NCBI GenBank assembly: GCA_937928525.1
Contig: CALFWJ010000160.1
Coordinates: 1 to 46,497, forward strand
Length of the DNA: 46,497 bases
Direction: 5' to 3'
Source: an uncultured Alphaproteobacteria bacterium
GTDB taxonomy: Bacteria > Pseudomonadota > Alphaproteobacteria > UBA2136 > UBA6156
In this document: positions 37,188-45,579 of the stretch, piece by piece
How positions within the stretch are numbered: the stretch's first letter is position 1
How the letters are laid out: the number at the start of each line of letters is the position of its first letter
The notes under the pieces: model-generated
The model's database searches: none
Seen by the model: the letters and a program-made list of their open reading frames with translations, nothing else
What the model was told of the DNA's origin: nothing
Program-made: the position numbers and the translations under genes

Positions 37188-38156
37188 TTAAAATTCTCCT
37201 TTTTCTATAAAGCGGCGTAATGCCCACTGCGGTACGTTCATGCTGCCAATTTCGCGCTGGTAGCTTGGCCACACACCTGTGCGCTTGCACACTACGTATT
37301 GCTGTAGCAGCTCCATAAGGTGTAGGCGGCCAAAATCAAGGTAACTAAGGCCTGTTAGCTCGTCCATTGGCTTGGTGCTGCCGAAACACTCAACAATGTG
37401 CGGCCTGCCCGATTCTACGCAAGCAAAAGCGTATTCCTCAGGCGGCTTGCCGTGCAGTGCCTCATAACCGGCAAAGCTTATAGCCACACTGAGGTGGTAG
37501 CTGAGGTCAAAAGCATCCTTATAGAAAAAAGCCGGCTTAACGCTGCGCGCAATTTTTACGTCCGTTAACAGCCCATCATTGCCGGTTTTGTCCGGGCGCG
37601 TGCGCATAGGCACTTTTACAAGCTCGCCTGTTTCTGGGTCTTCAACCTCAATCTCAAAAAATATGCTGGCCTCAACATAACCTGGCGTTTTAAGTAGGCT
37701 TACAGCGTATGTGTCTTTTGCCAATGCTGCCGCCATGCTCTCAACCGTTGCGCGCTCATCCTGCGTAAGTATAACCTTGCTTTTGCCCGTTTCCGTGGCT
37801 TCCCATTTTTTTGTTTCTGGGTTTTTTGCCACCTCATAGCCAGCTTTTTGGTATTCGTCCTGCACAACCTGCATGCGTATGTCGTTTTTAAAGGCCGATT
37901 CTTTGCCTTTATCGTTGTAATATGTTTTTGGCAGCGTGTGGTAGCCCGATTCCCATAGCTCAGGCTCAAGCGCAAGCGTGTGTACAGCATTGCCCAGGCG
38001 CAGGCTTTTTGTTTTTTTCTTTTCGCCCCCATCAATGTGCAGGTATTTAAACCTGGCCGGGCAGTCGGCAAAATCTTTAAGCATACTCTTGCTTAAAAAA
38101 TCTTTTTGAGCATGGTACTCATCAATAGGCATTGTTTTGTGTAGCTGAGGTTTCAT
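37188..38156 (-). CDS. RecE-like exonuclease (PD-(D/E)XK)
   Basis: A 322-aa protein. SKSMLKDFADCPARFKYLHI and RLGNAVHTLALEPELW are the RecE/exodeoxyribonuclease VIII N-terminal signatures. The nuclease core follows: EASIFFEIEVEDPETG, then MRTRPDKTGNDGLLTDVKIA with the catalytic Asp and D-x-K pair. It would degrade one DNA strand to make tails for RecT. A clear ribosome binding site (GGAAGGG) precedes the ATG. It is the first gene after promoter site E, so it can be expressed independently of the upstream replication genes. Confidence 0.88.
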   Translation of the reverse strand: MKPQLHKTMPIDEYHAQKDFLSKSMLKDFADCPARFKYLHIDGGEKKKTKSLRLGNAVHTLALEPELWESGYHTLPKTYYNDKGKESAFKNDIRMQVVQDEYQKAGYEVAKNPETKKWEATETGKSKVILTQDERATVESMAAALAKDTYAVSLLKTPGYVEASIFFEIEVEDPETGELVKVPMRTRPDKTGNDGLLTDVKIARSVKPAFFYKDAFDLSYHLSVAISFAGYEALHGKPPEEYAFACVESGRPHIVECFGSTKPMDELTGLSYLDFGRLHLMELLQQYVVCKRTGVWPSYQREIGSMNVPQWALRRFIEKGEF

Positions 38157-38190
38157 AGGATTCCCTTCCGTTAGTTAATTATTTACACAG

Positions 38191-38223
38191 ATTAAAACAT
38201 TATTTGCTAGGCGTGTAAAGCCT
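38191..38223 (-). promoter_or_regulatory. Leftward promoter with palindromic operator (site E)
   Basis: On the minus strand, TTTACA (38219-38214) and TTTAAT (38196-38191) are separated by 17 bp and drive the recE-like gene at 38156. The -35 box sits inside AGGCTTTACACGCCT (38223-38209), a near-perfect copy of the palindrome seen at sites B, C and D. This extends the same control to the leftward operon. Confidence 0.65.
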
Positions 38224-38656
38224 ATTTAACAGGGTTGGCCAATAAATCGTGCATATCCTCTTCGCAGCGCACAATGCCGGCAATGCCGCCGGCCGCGTTC
38301 ACGTTTTCAATAAAGCGTTTCTGGTCTTTGGTGGCATATGAGCCTGGGCGTTTTACCTCTGGTGCTAAAAAAACAGCCACCTGCTTGCCTACCATATCTG
38401 GCGTTATAGTAACTGTGTGCCAGCCTATAAGGTCTGCGCTGCCGGGCACTTCCAAGCCAGCACGCACTTTGCGTAGCCGGCCGCTGCGCAGTAAGTCTAA
38501 AACACCGCGCACACCAAACTGCGTAGCAGCATCCTTTATAAGACTCAGTGCGTCTATGGTTAAAAATAAGCCTCTGTTATTGCGAAAAACGCGCGCGCCG
38601 GCTTTGCTGGCTGCAATTCTGCAGCGTTGTTGTATGTTACTCTCCTCTGTCGCCAT
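38222..38656 (-). CDS. VRR-NUC family nuclease
   Basis: A 144-aa protein. GSADLIGWHTVTITPDM with D75, and VAVFLAPEVKRPGSYATKDQ with E100 and K102, form the PD-(D/E)XK catalytic set of VRR-NUC enzymes. It then ends RFIENVNAAGGIAGIVRCEE. Members cut branched DNA such as Holliday or flap structures. In this operon it could resolve recombination intermediates or trim concatemers before packaging. Its start overlaps the previous gene by 20 bp. Confidence 0.85.
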   Translation of the reverse strand: MATEESNIQQRCRIAASKAGARVFRNNRGLFLTIDALSLIKDAATQFGVRGVLDLLRSGRLRKVRAGLEVPGSADLIGWHTVTITPDMVGKQVAVFLAPEVKRPGSYATKDQKRFIENVNAAGGIAGIVRCEEDMHDLLANPVK

Positions 38657-38915
38657 TATGGGCTACCTCCAATAGTATGCCGCAATCCACAACGATTGGC
38701 CGGCGGGTTTCAACGTAAACACTGTGCGACTCAAACACTTTGCCTTTAAAAGCTGGGTCGTTGCCACTGTACGGCGTTTTATGCGTGTGCTTATATATGC
38801 GCACATCCTCTTTGGTGTAGCCGTTTTTAGTGGCGTATTCTTTTGCTTGCTCAATGTGCTCTGGGTGGCAGCCAGCGAATAAAACCATGCCGGCGGGGAA
38901 AACTTTGCGAGTCAT
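38637..38915 (-). CDS. Small protein of unknown function
   Basis: A 92-aa protein in the replication operon. It has GMVLFAGCHPEHIEQAKEYA, then TKEDVRIYKHTHKTPY and KVFESHSVYVETRRPIVVDC. It is rich in His and Tyr and looks alpha/beta. No family is recognised. It overlaps both neighbours, and its reading frame shows ordinary amino-acid usage, so it is probably real. Confidence 0.55.
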   Translation of the reverse strand: MTRKVFPAGMVLFAGCHPEHIEQAKEYATKNGYTKEDVRIYKHTHKTPYSGNDPAFKGKVFESHSVYVETRRPIVVDCGILLEVAHNGDRGE

Positions 38916-40303
38916 GATTTAATATCCTTTGCTTTTGCCATCTTAAAAACCCACTCTGGTTTGTAGCCGCGCTCTTCGCGTATTTTGCGCAAGTCTGCCA
39001 ATGTTTTTGCCTGGCCAACCTCCATACGTTTTGCGCGCCGATTCCTTTTTTCCTCTATTTCTGCCAGCTCGCCCTCAACCTCAAAAAGCTCGCGGGATTC
39101 TACCGGGTAAACAAAGCCGCAGCTGGGGCAATCTAGCCTGGGCGGGTGGGCAAAATAACATTCCGGGCAAAGCTTAACCGGCACAGCGCGCGCCGTGTGC
39201 ATGCCGCCCCTGGTTTTAACTCTGTCCTGCAGCGTCCAGTGCCTATCATCGCAAGGGAGTCCGTGCTCTTCAAAATTGTTTGCGTGGTCAAAAATTAGTG
39301 CCGGCGTATCTTTTTTGCGTAGCACGCGCCCCCATTTTTGCATTTGCAGCGCAAGGCTTTTTGTTGGCCTTAAATCGCTCTCAACCTCAATGGTAACGTC
39401 AAAACCAACCTGGCTGGCCAAGTCAAAACCAAAGGTTAACAGCTCGCAGTTTGTTAAATAAAGCAGCTCGCGGCGCGCATAAGCCTTAATAATCTGGTTT
39501 TTTTCGTGTTCTGGCGTGTCGCCATCGAGGTGCGCAGCTGGTATGCCAGCATCATTAAACATGGCGGCTGTCATTTTGCTATGGTTTACGCTGGTGCAGT
39601 ACGCAATGCCCAGGCGGCCAAAAGCATGCTCTTTATAGTGCTGCGCAGCATCGCCAATAAGCACGGAGTCTTGCTCCATACGCTCTTTTAAATCTCGCTG
39701 CACGTAATCGCCGTTGCTTGTCCGGACGCGGCTTAAATCTACCCGGCTGGGCGCAAAAGGCCTGTAATCGCTTAGGCGTTTGTTGTCTATAAGCCAGCGT
39801 ATGCTTTTGCCGCACACCATTTTATCATACCAGCACCCTAAGCCCTGGCCGCTCAAAAGCCATGGCGTTGCGCTAAGGCCTATAATCCATGTGCCTTGCT
39901 CTTTAAGCCACTCAATAACTGTATCGCGGCCGCTGCCACCAAAATGCGTTTCATCAATAACAGCAAGGTGCGGGGCTTTTAATTGCTGTAGCCGGCGGCG
40001 CAGCGTTTCTGTGCTTGTAATATGCGCTGGGCTGTGAGGGTTAAGGCTGTGCCCGGCCGCAATATAGCTGTGCTCAAGCTCAAAATGGTTAAATGTGCCG
40101 TGCATTTGCTTAATAAGATTCCGGCGTGGCACATCAAACCAAACGCGCTTATTTTTTGCGCGCGCCCTGGCTAAAATTGCGCTGGCCATAACGCTTTTAC
40201 CTGCGCCGGTGGCGGCCTGCATCAATATGGCTTTATGGCCGTTGTGCATTTCCTCTGCTACTGCGTCCACAAGCTCTTGCTGGTCTGGGTATAATTGCAA
40301 CAT
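38912..40303 (-). CDS. DEAD/DEAH-box helicase with C-terminal zinc ribbon
   Basis: A 463-aa SF2 helicase. YPDQQELVDAVAEEMHNG is the Q-motif region; AATGAGKS is Walker A; IDETHFGG is motif II (DETH); GLSATPWLLSG is motif III (SAT). The C-terminal RecA lobe is recognisable (LLYLTNCELLTFGFDLASQV), with motif VI LALQMQKWGRVLRKKD. It ends with two CxxC pairs (LCPECYFAH and LDCPSCGFVY), a zinc ribbon. It resembles UvsW/RadD-like phage helicases that remodel replication or recombination forks. Confidence 0.88.
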   Translation of the reverse strand: MLQLYPDQQELVDAVAEEMHNGHKAILMQAATGAGKSVMASAILARARAKNKRVWFDVPRRNLIKQMHGTFNHFELEHSYIAAGHSLNPHSPAHITSTETLRRRLQQLKAPHLAVIDETHFGGSGRDTVIEWLKEQGTWIIGLSATPWLLSGQGLGCWYDKMVCGKSIRWLIDNKRLSDYRPFAPSRVDLSRVRTSNGDYVQRDLKERMEQDSVLIGDAAQHYKEHAFGRLGIAYCTSVNHSKMTAAMFNDAGIPAAHLDGDTPEHEKNQIIKAYARRELLYLTNCELLTFGFDLASQVGFDVTIEVESDLRPTKSLALQMQKWGRVLRKKDTPALIFDHANNFEEHGLPCDDRHWTLQDRVKTRGGMHTARAVPVKLCPECYFAHPPRLDCPSCGFVYPVESRELFEVEGELAEIEEKRNRRAKRMEVGQAKTLADLRKIREERGYKPEWVFKMAKAKDIKS

Positions 40304-40306
40304 ATT

Positions 40307-41509
40307 TTAATTCCCTGGATTCACCAAAACGCAGTTACGCTTTGCTCTTGTTATTGCTGTGTATGTCCACCTGCGGCGGTCTTCGCCCCGGCCTATTGGC
40401 TCGTTAATAACCACCACGTTGTTAAATTCGCTGCCCTGGCTTTTGTGGCATGTAATGGCGTAAGCGTAAGTAAAACGCTCAAGCTTGCTGTGCATGGGGT
40501 TTTCTCTATCGTATGTGGATTCATTGCCCCGGCAATCATCTGCCCACACCTTAAAACTGTCCATATCCTCAAAATCTAAAAAATAATATTGGCCGCAGTT
40601 TTTAGCATGCGCGCGTGCGTGGCCTATCATGCCGTTAAACAGCCCGGCAAAATGGTTGTTTTTTAAGCATATGAGCTTTTCGCCGGCCAGGGGCAGCTCG
40701 CTTAAAAAATCGCGCTGCTTTCTAAACCAAGCATTCATCTGGTGGCGCGTGTTATTGCGCCCCACAATAAGCTGGTCACAGTTTAAATACTTCTCTGCGC
40801 TTAGCTGGTTTTTGCGTAAAAACCAAAAGTCGTTGCCGGTGCGGCCGGGCTGTATGTATTGCCCCTCACGCACGGCCTTGCTCATCTGTATTATTCCGGA
40901 TTCCAACGCCTGCCTGTGTATCTCTTCTAAAAACGCCTCTGGTTGTAGTGGGCACTCGCCGCTTACGGGCGGCAGCTGGTATGGGTCGCCTAAAAACAAA
41001 ACCTTGCGGCACACGGTTAGCAAGTCGTCAACAATCCGCGCCGGCAGCATACTGTATTCATCCACAATAACCAGCTCGTAAAGCTTAAGCTCAGAGTCCT
41101 TGTTTAACGTAAATTTTGGCTTTTTAAACTCCTCTTGCTTTAGGCTTATATCTTTGCGTATTTCGCTGGCTCTGGCCTCATCCTGGTTAAGAATCGCGTC
41201 CTCAAGCTCTGCGGTTAGTGCCTCCATAACAGCTTTGTTGTGGCCTTTAATATCGTACAGCCAGCCGTGTATGGTGTTTACGTTTAAGCAGCCCTTTTCA
41301 CGCAGCACATTGGCCGCTTTTCCAGTGTAAGCACAATACGCCACATTTGCGTTGCCCAGCTCCTCTGCCACTTTGCTGGCCATGGTGCTTTTACCTGTGC
41401 CGGCATAACCAGCCAGCACAAATTGCGGCGAATCCGCGTCCGGGTCTTTAACCCAGGCCATAATGGAGTCATACGCGGCCACCTGGCCTGCGCTAAATTT
41501 AATTTCCAC
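40307..41509 (-). CDS. SF1B DNA helicase (RecD/Dda-like)
   Basis: A 400-aa protein started at GTG 41509 (AGAGGAGG upstream), since the longer frame has no support. GYAGTGKSTMASKVAEELG is Walker A; VIVDEYSMLP is motif II; LFLGDPYQLPPV is motif III; the C-terminus has AYAITCHKSQGSEFNNVVVI and WTYTAITRAK, typical of UvrD_C_2. Such 5'-to-3' helicases help phage replication initiation. It overlaps the end of the HNH gene. A 50-residue polar insertion lies between motifs Ia and II. Confidence 0.88.
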   Translation of the reverse strand: MEIKFSAGQVAAYDSIMAWVKDPDADSPQFVLAGYAGTGKSTMASKVAEELGNANVAYCAYTGKAANVLREKGCLNVNTIHGWLYDIKGHNKAVMEALTAELEDAILNQDEARASEIRKDISLKQEEFKKPKFTLNKDSELKLYELVIVDEYSMLPARIVDDLLTVCRKVLFLGDPYQLPPVSGECPLQPEAFLEEIHRQALESGIIQMSKAVREGQYIQPGRTGNDFWFLRKNQLSAEKYLNCDQLIVGRNNTRHQMNAWFRKQRDFLSELPLAGEKLICLKNNHFAGLFNGMIGHARAHAKNCGQYYFLDFEDMDSFKVWADDCRGNESTYDRENPMHSKLERFTYAYAITCHKSQGSEFNNVVVINEPIGRGEDRRRWTYTAITRAKRNCVLVNPGN

Positions 41510-41819
41510 GGCCGCGCCTCCTCTGCATGTTTTCGTTGTGCGTAACAACCTCTAAATTATCGCGCCGGCAATCAAGTGTTTGGTGGTTGCGGTGGTCAAC
41601 GTGCATATCCTCTGGCGCGTCCATAATGTACCGGTGCAGGTAAACCTTTTTGCCCTTAATGGTGGCGCGCGCATAGGGCTGCCCTGGCTTGCGTTTGCTG
41701 CCCCGGCTCTTGTGCGCATGCCATTTGTAGCGGTTAACTCTGCGGTAGTCCTGCGCGCTTATAATGGCCACATAGCCCTGCGTAAGCTCAAGCACTCGCC
41801 ATTTTTGCTTATGAGCCAT
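41499..41819 (-). CDS. HNH endonuclease
   Basis: A 106-aa protein started at the ATG at 41819 (GGAGG upstream). The HNH part is complete: YLHRYIMDAPEDMHVDHRNH, then LDCRRDNLEVVTHNENM, with the H-x-x-N-x-L and D-H motifs. The N-terminal RVNRYKWHAHKSRG resembles AP2-like or NUMOD DNA-binding stretches found with homing HNH proteins. It lies between a methyltransferase and a helicase gene with small overlaps on each side. It may be a freestanding homing enzyme or a packaging-associated nickase. Confidence 0.85.
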   Translation of the reverse strand: MAHKQKWRVLELTQGYVAIISAQDYRRVNRYKWHAHKSRGSKRKPGQPYARATIKGKKVYLHRYIMDAPEDMHVDHRNHQTLDCRRDNLEVVTHNENMQRRRGRGN

Positions 41820-42369
41820 CGCCTTGCCTCCAAACAAATTTTGTGCCGCCCTGGTGGCCGCGCTTAAAGCAATACCAAGCGCAGTTATCCTTGCCGGTGT
41901 TTTTGCTGCCTGGAATCCACTTAACACGGCCAACGCTAACCACTTTTACGCAGTATTTTTTAAACTCATTGGCCTGCACAGTATGCAAATAATCAGCATC
42001 AAGCAGAACCCATATTTCGCCAGCAAAAATGCTAAGTAAATGGCGCATAATGTGGTTAAAAATCTCGCCTTTGTCCGGGCGTTTTTCCCATGGCGGGTTG
42101 GTTATAATGTGCGTGCAGCCCTGCAGCATTTTAGCCGTAAGCTTAAGCGCATCTATTTTGGTGACTCGCGGGTCTGTAGGTTTTATGTCGCTGGCATGCG
42201 CCACCTCAAGCCCGTTGTATATAAGGTGGTAGCACAGCAAAAAATTGCCGGCGCACACCTCTGCATATTTGCCTAAAGGGTCAAGGTGCTCAATAACCGG
42301 CACAGCGGCCGCATATGGCGTTTCGTAAAAATCGCGCGGGTTGCGCTCAAATTCGCTGCGTTTACCCAT
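41809..42369 (-). CDS. Second DNA methyltransferase, N6-adenine-like
   Basis: A 186-aa protein. RDFYETPYAAAVPVIEHL is the typical N-terminal pattern of phage Dam-like methyltransferases; YAEVCAGNFLL (37-45) is motif I for SAM, and HIITNPPWEK with N91-P-P-W94 is the catalytic motif IV. The C-terminal part is short and lacks a clear target-recognition domain, so the site is unknown. It is one of two methyltransferases in the window, the other being ParB-fused. Its stop codon overlaps the HNH gene start. Confidence 0.85.
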   Translation of the reverse strand: MGKRSEFERNPRDFYETPYAAAVPVIEHLDPLGKYAEVCAGNFLLCYHLIYNGLEVAHASDIKPTDPRVTKIDALKLTAKMLQGCTHIITNPPWEKRPDKGEIFNHIMRHLLSIFAGEIWVLLDADYLHTVQANEFKKYCVKVVSVGRVKWIPGSKNTGKDNCAWYCFKRGHQGGTKFVWRQGDGS

Positions 42370-42532
42370 TGCTTGCCCCTATAATCTTAACCTTGGCCAC
42401 GTTTTCTGCCTCCTCAACCTTTTTTGCCCAGGCATTAGCGTCCTGCGCGCTCCAGTTTTCCAGCTGTATGCTGTGCGCTGTATTGTCGTGCATATCAACC
42501 ACAGCGTATAAAACATCCCTATTTTTTGGCAT
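42362..42532 (-). CDS. Small protein of unknown function
   Basis: A 56-aa protein started at the ATG at 42532, with GGGAGGGCG upstream. The sequence DVLYAVVDMHDNTAHSIQL then WAKKVEEAENVAKVKIIG suggests a small alpha/beta unit. It overlaps the next gene (zinc-binding) by 14 bp and the methyltransferase by 8 bp. Function is unknown. Confidence 0.55.
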   Translation of the reverse strand: MPKNRDVLYAVVDMHDNTAHSIQLENWSAQDANAWAKKVEEAENVAKVKIIGASNG

Positions 42533-42692
42533 TTTTACGCCCTCCCTGGTAAACAATCGCGCGGTGCTCTGCGCACCAGCTTTGGCCAGGCAACACTTTG
42601 TTGCCGCAGTATTCTGGCTGGGCTTCTGTACCGCCTATATACCGGCAGCACCCCCGCTCAATAACCTCTATAAATGTTTTAGGCTTCGTCAT
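42519..42692 (-). CDS. Small cysteine protein resembling GcrA C-terminus
   Basis: A 57-aa protein with AGGAGC upstream of its ATG at 42692. Residues 15-43 read CCRYIGGTEAQPEYCG, then GQSWCAEHRAIVY: C-x-x-x, a Y-C-G, and a final W-C-x-x-H. This pattern is like the C-terminal part of GcrA-type cell-cycle regulators and probably binds zinc. It lacks the N-terminal helix-turn-helix of GcrA, so the relation is partial. It overlaps its neighbours by 14 bp on each side. Confidence 0.6.
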   Translation of the reverse strand: MTKPKTFIEVIERGCCRYIGGTEAQPEYCGNKVLPGQSWCAEHRAIVYQGGRKNAKK

Positions 42693-42870
42693 TGTTTTTT
42701 TGCTCCTGTTTGGTTAAATGCCAGTGCCCACAAAAATGGCACTGGTAACTGTTTGTGGCGGGTTTCCCGCCTAGCTTGGCCGCTCTGGCGCGGTATTTGT
42801 TGGCCGCCTTGCGCGCTTTTTTGCGCGTGCGGTATATTATTTTTTGAGTGGTGGCGCATAATTTTTTCAC
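42679..42870 (-). CDS. Small basic zinc-finger-like protein
   Basis: A 63-aa protein. The N-terminal half is very basic (MKKLCATTQKIIYRTRKKAR, then KAANKYRARAAKLGGK), and it has YQCHFCGHWHLTKQEQ, a C-x-x-C-G-x-W-H-L-T motif typical of small phage zinc-ribbon proteins. It probably binds nucleic acid. It overlaps the primase-helicase stop codon (ATGA), so translation is coupled. Confidence 0.65.
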   Translation of the reverse strand: MKKLCATTQKIIYRTRKKARKAANKYRARAAKLGGKPATNSYQCHFCGHWHLTKQEQKNNDEA

Positions 42871-45449
42871 CAGTCAATATCCTCTCCCGTATCTGCCGCC
42901 TCCTGCGCCTGCTCATGCTGTTCTAAAAAATCAATTTCGCTCTGGCCATCAACTTTGTGCCATGCTGTTTCCTTTTTGCCGGCCACTGTGCGCCGCTCGT
43001 ACTGGTAACCGAGTCCGGTCATTATTTTGCTTATGTCGTCCTGCGCCTGGCGCGTGCGGCGCGTGCGGTCTGTAATAACAAGCGCGTCCCATATCTCATG
43101 TGGGTAAATGTAGTGGCGGTTGGCGGCCAGCTTCTCAAGGTCTGCCTGCCATGGGTGTATATTCTCGCGCATACGCTGCGCGTAAATGGCTTTTTCGTAT
43201 AGCTCGCCCTCTAAAAATAGCTTTTCGCCAGCCTTCCAAACTGCGTAAGCCTCTGCCCACAGCTGTTCGCGGTTCTCTTTTATGCCGGCAATATCAATTT
43301 TGGTACAATCCACCGGCCAGTAACGGCGGTTTCCTGTGGGGTCGTCTAAATAACCATCCAGCGGGTTAATAGAGCCTGCCAGTACAAATTGGCGCGGCAT
43401 TATGGTTGGCTCGTTTTGGTATTTTTTAACAATACGGTCATATTGCGTACTAATAACCTGCTTGGCCTCATCGCTGCCCATTTTCTTAAATCCGCTCATC
43501 TCTGCCAGCTCCACAATAAGCACGCCCTGCAGCTTAGGCACTGTGCTGGGGTTTGGCAGGTCTTTTGCTTTAATGGTGTCGTCAAAGTATGCCCGGCCGT
43601 GTATGGTGGCCAGCTCGCGCAGCATTAAGCTTTTACCCAGGTTTTGCGCGCCCTCAAAAATTAAAATATGGTCAAACTTACACCCAGGCTGCATAACCCT
43701 GGCTACAGCTGCCGCCATCCACTTGCGCCCCACTGCGCTTAAATACTCTGGGTCGTCCTTTTTGCAGCCAGCATACGTGCGCAACCATGTATCGAGTCGC
43801 GGTACACCATCCCATTTTAGGCCTTTAAAGTATTCCTGCGCCGGGTTTTTTTGGTTGGCCATTATGCACGAGTCCAAAACTTTACGCAGGTTATTAAGGC
43901 CAGGAATCATGCCCTTTTTTTCCAGGTGCATGCCAAGCCAGGTTACATCTTCATCGCGCAGCGTACGTGGCATAAATTGCTTTGTGCGTTCCCATGGCGG
44001 CTTAAACGCAACAACCTTTTCCTGCGCAAACGCATCAAAAACAAACAAGCCCCTGTAATCCGGGTCGTATTCAATGTACACGCGCGTGTTGTCCAGGCTA
44101 TTGCTTTTTGGTTGCCCTTGGTCATTGTAAAAAATAAGGCTCTGCCAATCATCGCGCGCCGGCGGTAACCCGCTGCCAGCCATCGCCGTTGCCGTGCCAT
44201 CTGCATTAAGTGCAACCTCATTGCCAGGCTCTTGCTCTTCTGGCTCATGGTCTGCATATAGGTTTGTAAGCCGCTCTGCCTCTTCCGCGCTGTATTCAAC
44301 GGTGGGCACTTGAGCAAATAAAGCTTCCGCTTCCTCTTGTGTTAAAGGCGCACCAGCGGCGTAGAGGGAATCATCATAACCGCCGGTGCTATCTGGGGTG
44401 CGTTTTGCAGGCGCAGCCACCAGAATCCTGTTACGCACAGCCTCAATGCCGTGCATTTTGTGCATATCATTAAAATCAGTATTTTTGCCCGGGTCGTCTA
44501 TAGCAATATCCGGGTATATAACGTGCGCTGCAACCTTTACACCAACCTGTCGTGCTTTTTCCAGGCCTGGGTTTGTAAGGCGGTTGTGCTCGCGCCACTC
44601 AAGCCAGCGGGGGTCGTCCCCTGGTATCTCTTTTGGCTTAATATCTGCCGGCCGTGCGCGCCGGTTAAATGTCCACTGGTCGTTGTCGGCCGCTATAATA
44701 ATGCGCGAATCCGGGTATTTTTTGCGCACAAATTTTGCCACAGCCATGAGGTTGCCAGCATTAAACGCCACAAATACTGGCCACTCTGGCATGGCCTCAC
44801 GCAGCGTTTTACCGGTTGCCCAGCCCTCACATATTACAATGTTGTCCTTAGGGTTGTCCGGGCTGCCCAAAACAGCGTAGCCGCCGGCCACATCGCCGCC
44901 CTCCCAAAACGCTTTAAAGCCCTCTGGCCATATGCGCTGCAGGCTGCTTAGCGCGTTGCCCTTATATATTGGCACTAACAGTACATTTTTTTGCAGCTTG
45001 CCATCGTTGCCCGGTATATCGCCAACCCGGCTACCGGCTGCGCTTACGCCTTTGGTTTTTAAATATGGGTGCTGCTTCTCTTTGGCTTTGCGCCACACCT
45101 CAGTACAAACCTTAGCCACCTGCTCATACTGCGCCGCCTGCTCTTTTTCGTGCTGGGCTTTTTTGGCCGCTATTTTCTCTTTAAAGGCTTTGCGTTCCTC
45201 AGGTGTCCATTTTTTATTGCTCTTGCTGTGCCAGCTGTTCGCCTCTTCGCCGTGGGGGAAATACACAAAGCAACCAAAGCCAAAACCATCCTCAATAGCC
45301 AGCTTATAGCGCAAGTCTGGCTTTTTATCGCCCTGCACTTTAATCCTGTGCCATTGGTCGTCTGCCACAATATCAGCTGCGCTTTGTGGTGGGCAGCCTT
45401 TGGCCGCCATAGCGTCTATAAATTGTTGTATGAGGTCAAAATCGTCCAT
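42867..45449 (-). CDS. Primase-helicase (Toprim + VirE-type ATPase)
   Basis: An 860-aa protein, the largest in the window. Residues ~1-150 are a helical region with a charged coiled stretch (KEKIAAKKAQHEKEQAAQYE). Then a Toprim-like domain: NIVICEGWATGKTLREAM, followed by RIIIAADNDQWTFNRR. The C-terminal ~400 residues match VirE-type phage primase/helicases: GLKWDGVPRLDTWLRTYAG, Walker A FEGAQNLGKSLMLRE, IVELAEMSGFKKMGSDEAKQ, and GNRRYWPVDCTKID. It would prime and unwind at the replication origin, since no phage polymerase is present. The start ATG has AGGGA upstream. Confidence 0.9.
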   Translation of the reverse strand: MDDFDLIQQFIDAMAAKGCPPQSAADIVADDQWHRIKVQGDKKPDLRYKLAIEDGFGFGCFVYFPHGEEANSWHSKSNKKWTPEERKAFKEKIAAKKAQHEKEQAAQYEQVAKVCTEVWRKAKEKQHPYLKTKGVSAAGSRVGDIPGNDGKLQKNVLLVPIYKGNALSSLQRIWPEGFKAFWEGGDVAGGYAVLGSPDNPKDNIVICEGWATGKTLREAMPEWPVFVAFNAGNLMAVAKFVRKKYPDSRIIIAADNDQWTFNRRARPADIKPKEIPGDDPRWLEWREHNRLTNPGLEKARQVGVKVAAHVIYPDIAIDDPGKNTDFNDMHKMHGIEAVRNRILVAAPAKRTPDSTGGYDDSLYAAGAPLTQEEAEALFAQVPTVEYSAEEAERLTNLYADHEPEEQEPGNEVALNADGTATAMAGSGLPPARDDWQSLIFYNDQGQPKSNSLDNTRVYIEYDPDYRGLFVFDAFAQEKVVAFKPPWERTKQFMPRTLRDEDVTWLGMHLEKKGMIPGLNNLRKVLDSCIMANQKNPAQEYFKGLKWDGVPRLDTWLRTYAGCKKDDPEYLSAVGRKWMAAAVARVMQPGCKFDHILIFEGAQNLGKSLMLRELATIHGRAYFDDTIKAKDLPNPSTVPKLQGVLIVELAEMSGFKKMGSDEAKQVISTQYDRIVKKYQNEPTIMPRQFVLAGSINPLDGYLDDPTGNRRYWPVDCTKIDIAGIKENREQLWAEAYAVWKAGEKLFLEGELYEKAIYAQRMRENIHPWQADLEKLAANRHYIYPHEIWDALVITDRTRRTRQAQDDISKIMTGLGYQYERRTVAGKKETAWHKVDGQSEIDFLEQHEQAQEAADTGEDIDW

Positions 45450-45541
45450 GGATTCCCTGGCACAGCCTGCAACTATGCACTTGTTTTGTTTATGTTTTTT
45501 TGCTGCCAGCTGAGCGGTTGCCCCTCTGTAGGCTGCGTGTA

Positions 45542-45571
45542 AATATTGCGTTAATTAAAAAGGTTTGGCAA
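45542..45571 (-). promoter_or_regulatory. Possible leftward promoter upstream of primase-helicase
   Basis: In the 130-bp gap before the primase-helicase gene, TTGCCA (45571-45566, minus strand) and AATATT (45547-45542) are separated by 18 bp. This would allow the replication operon to be transcribed separately from the RHH gene. Confidence 0.45.
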
Positions 45572-45579
45572 CCCCCTTG

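Noticed and set aside
42521..42545. Possible sixth GGCGT palindrome (GGCATTTTTACGCC)
   Set aside because: It is explained by the ribosome binding site and start codon of the 42532 gene on the minus strand, and one arm does not match.
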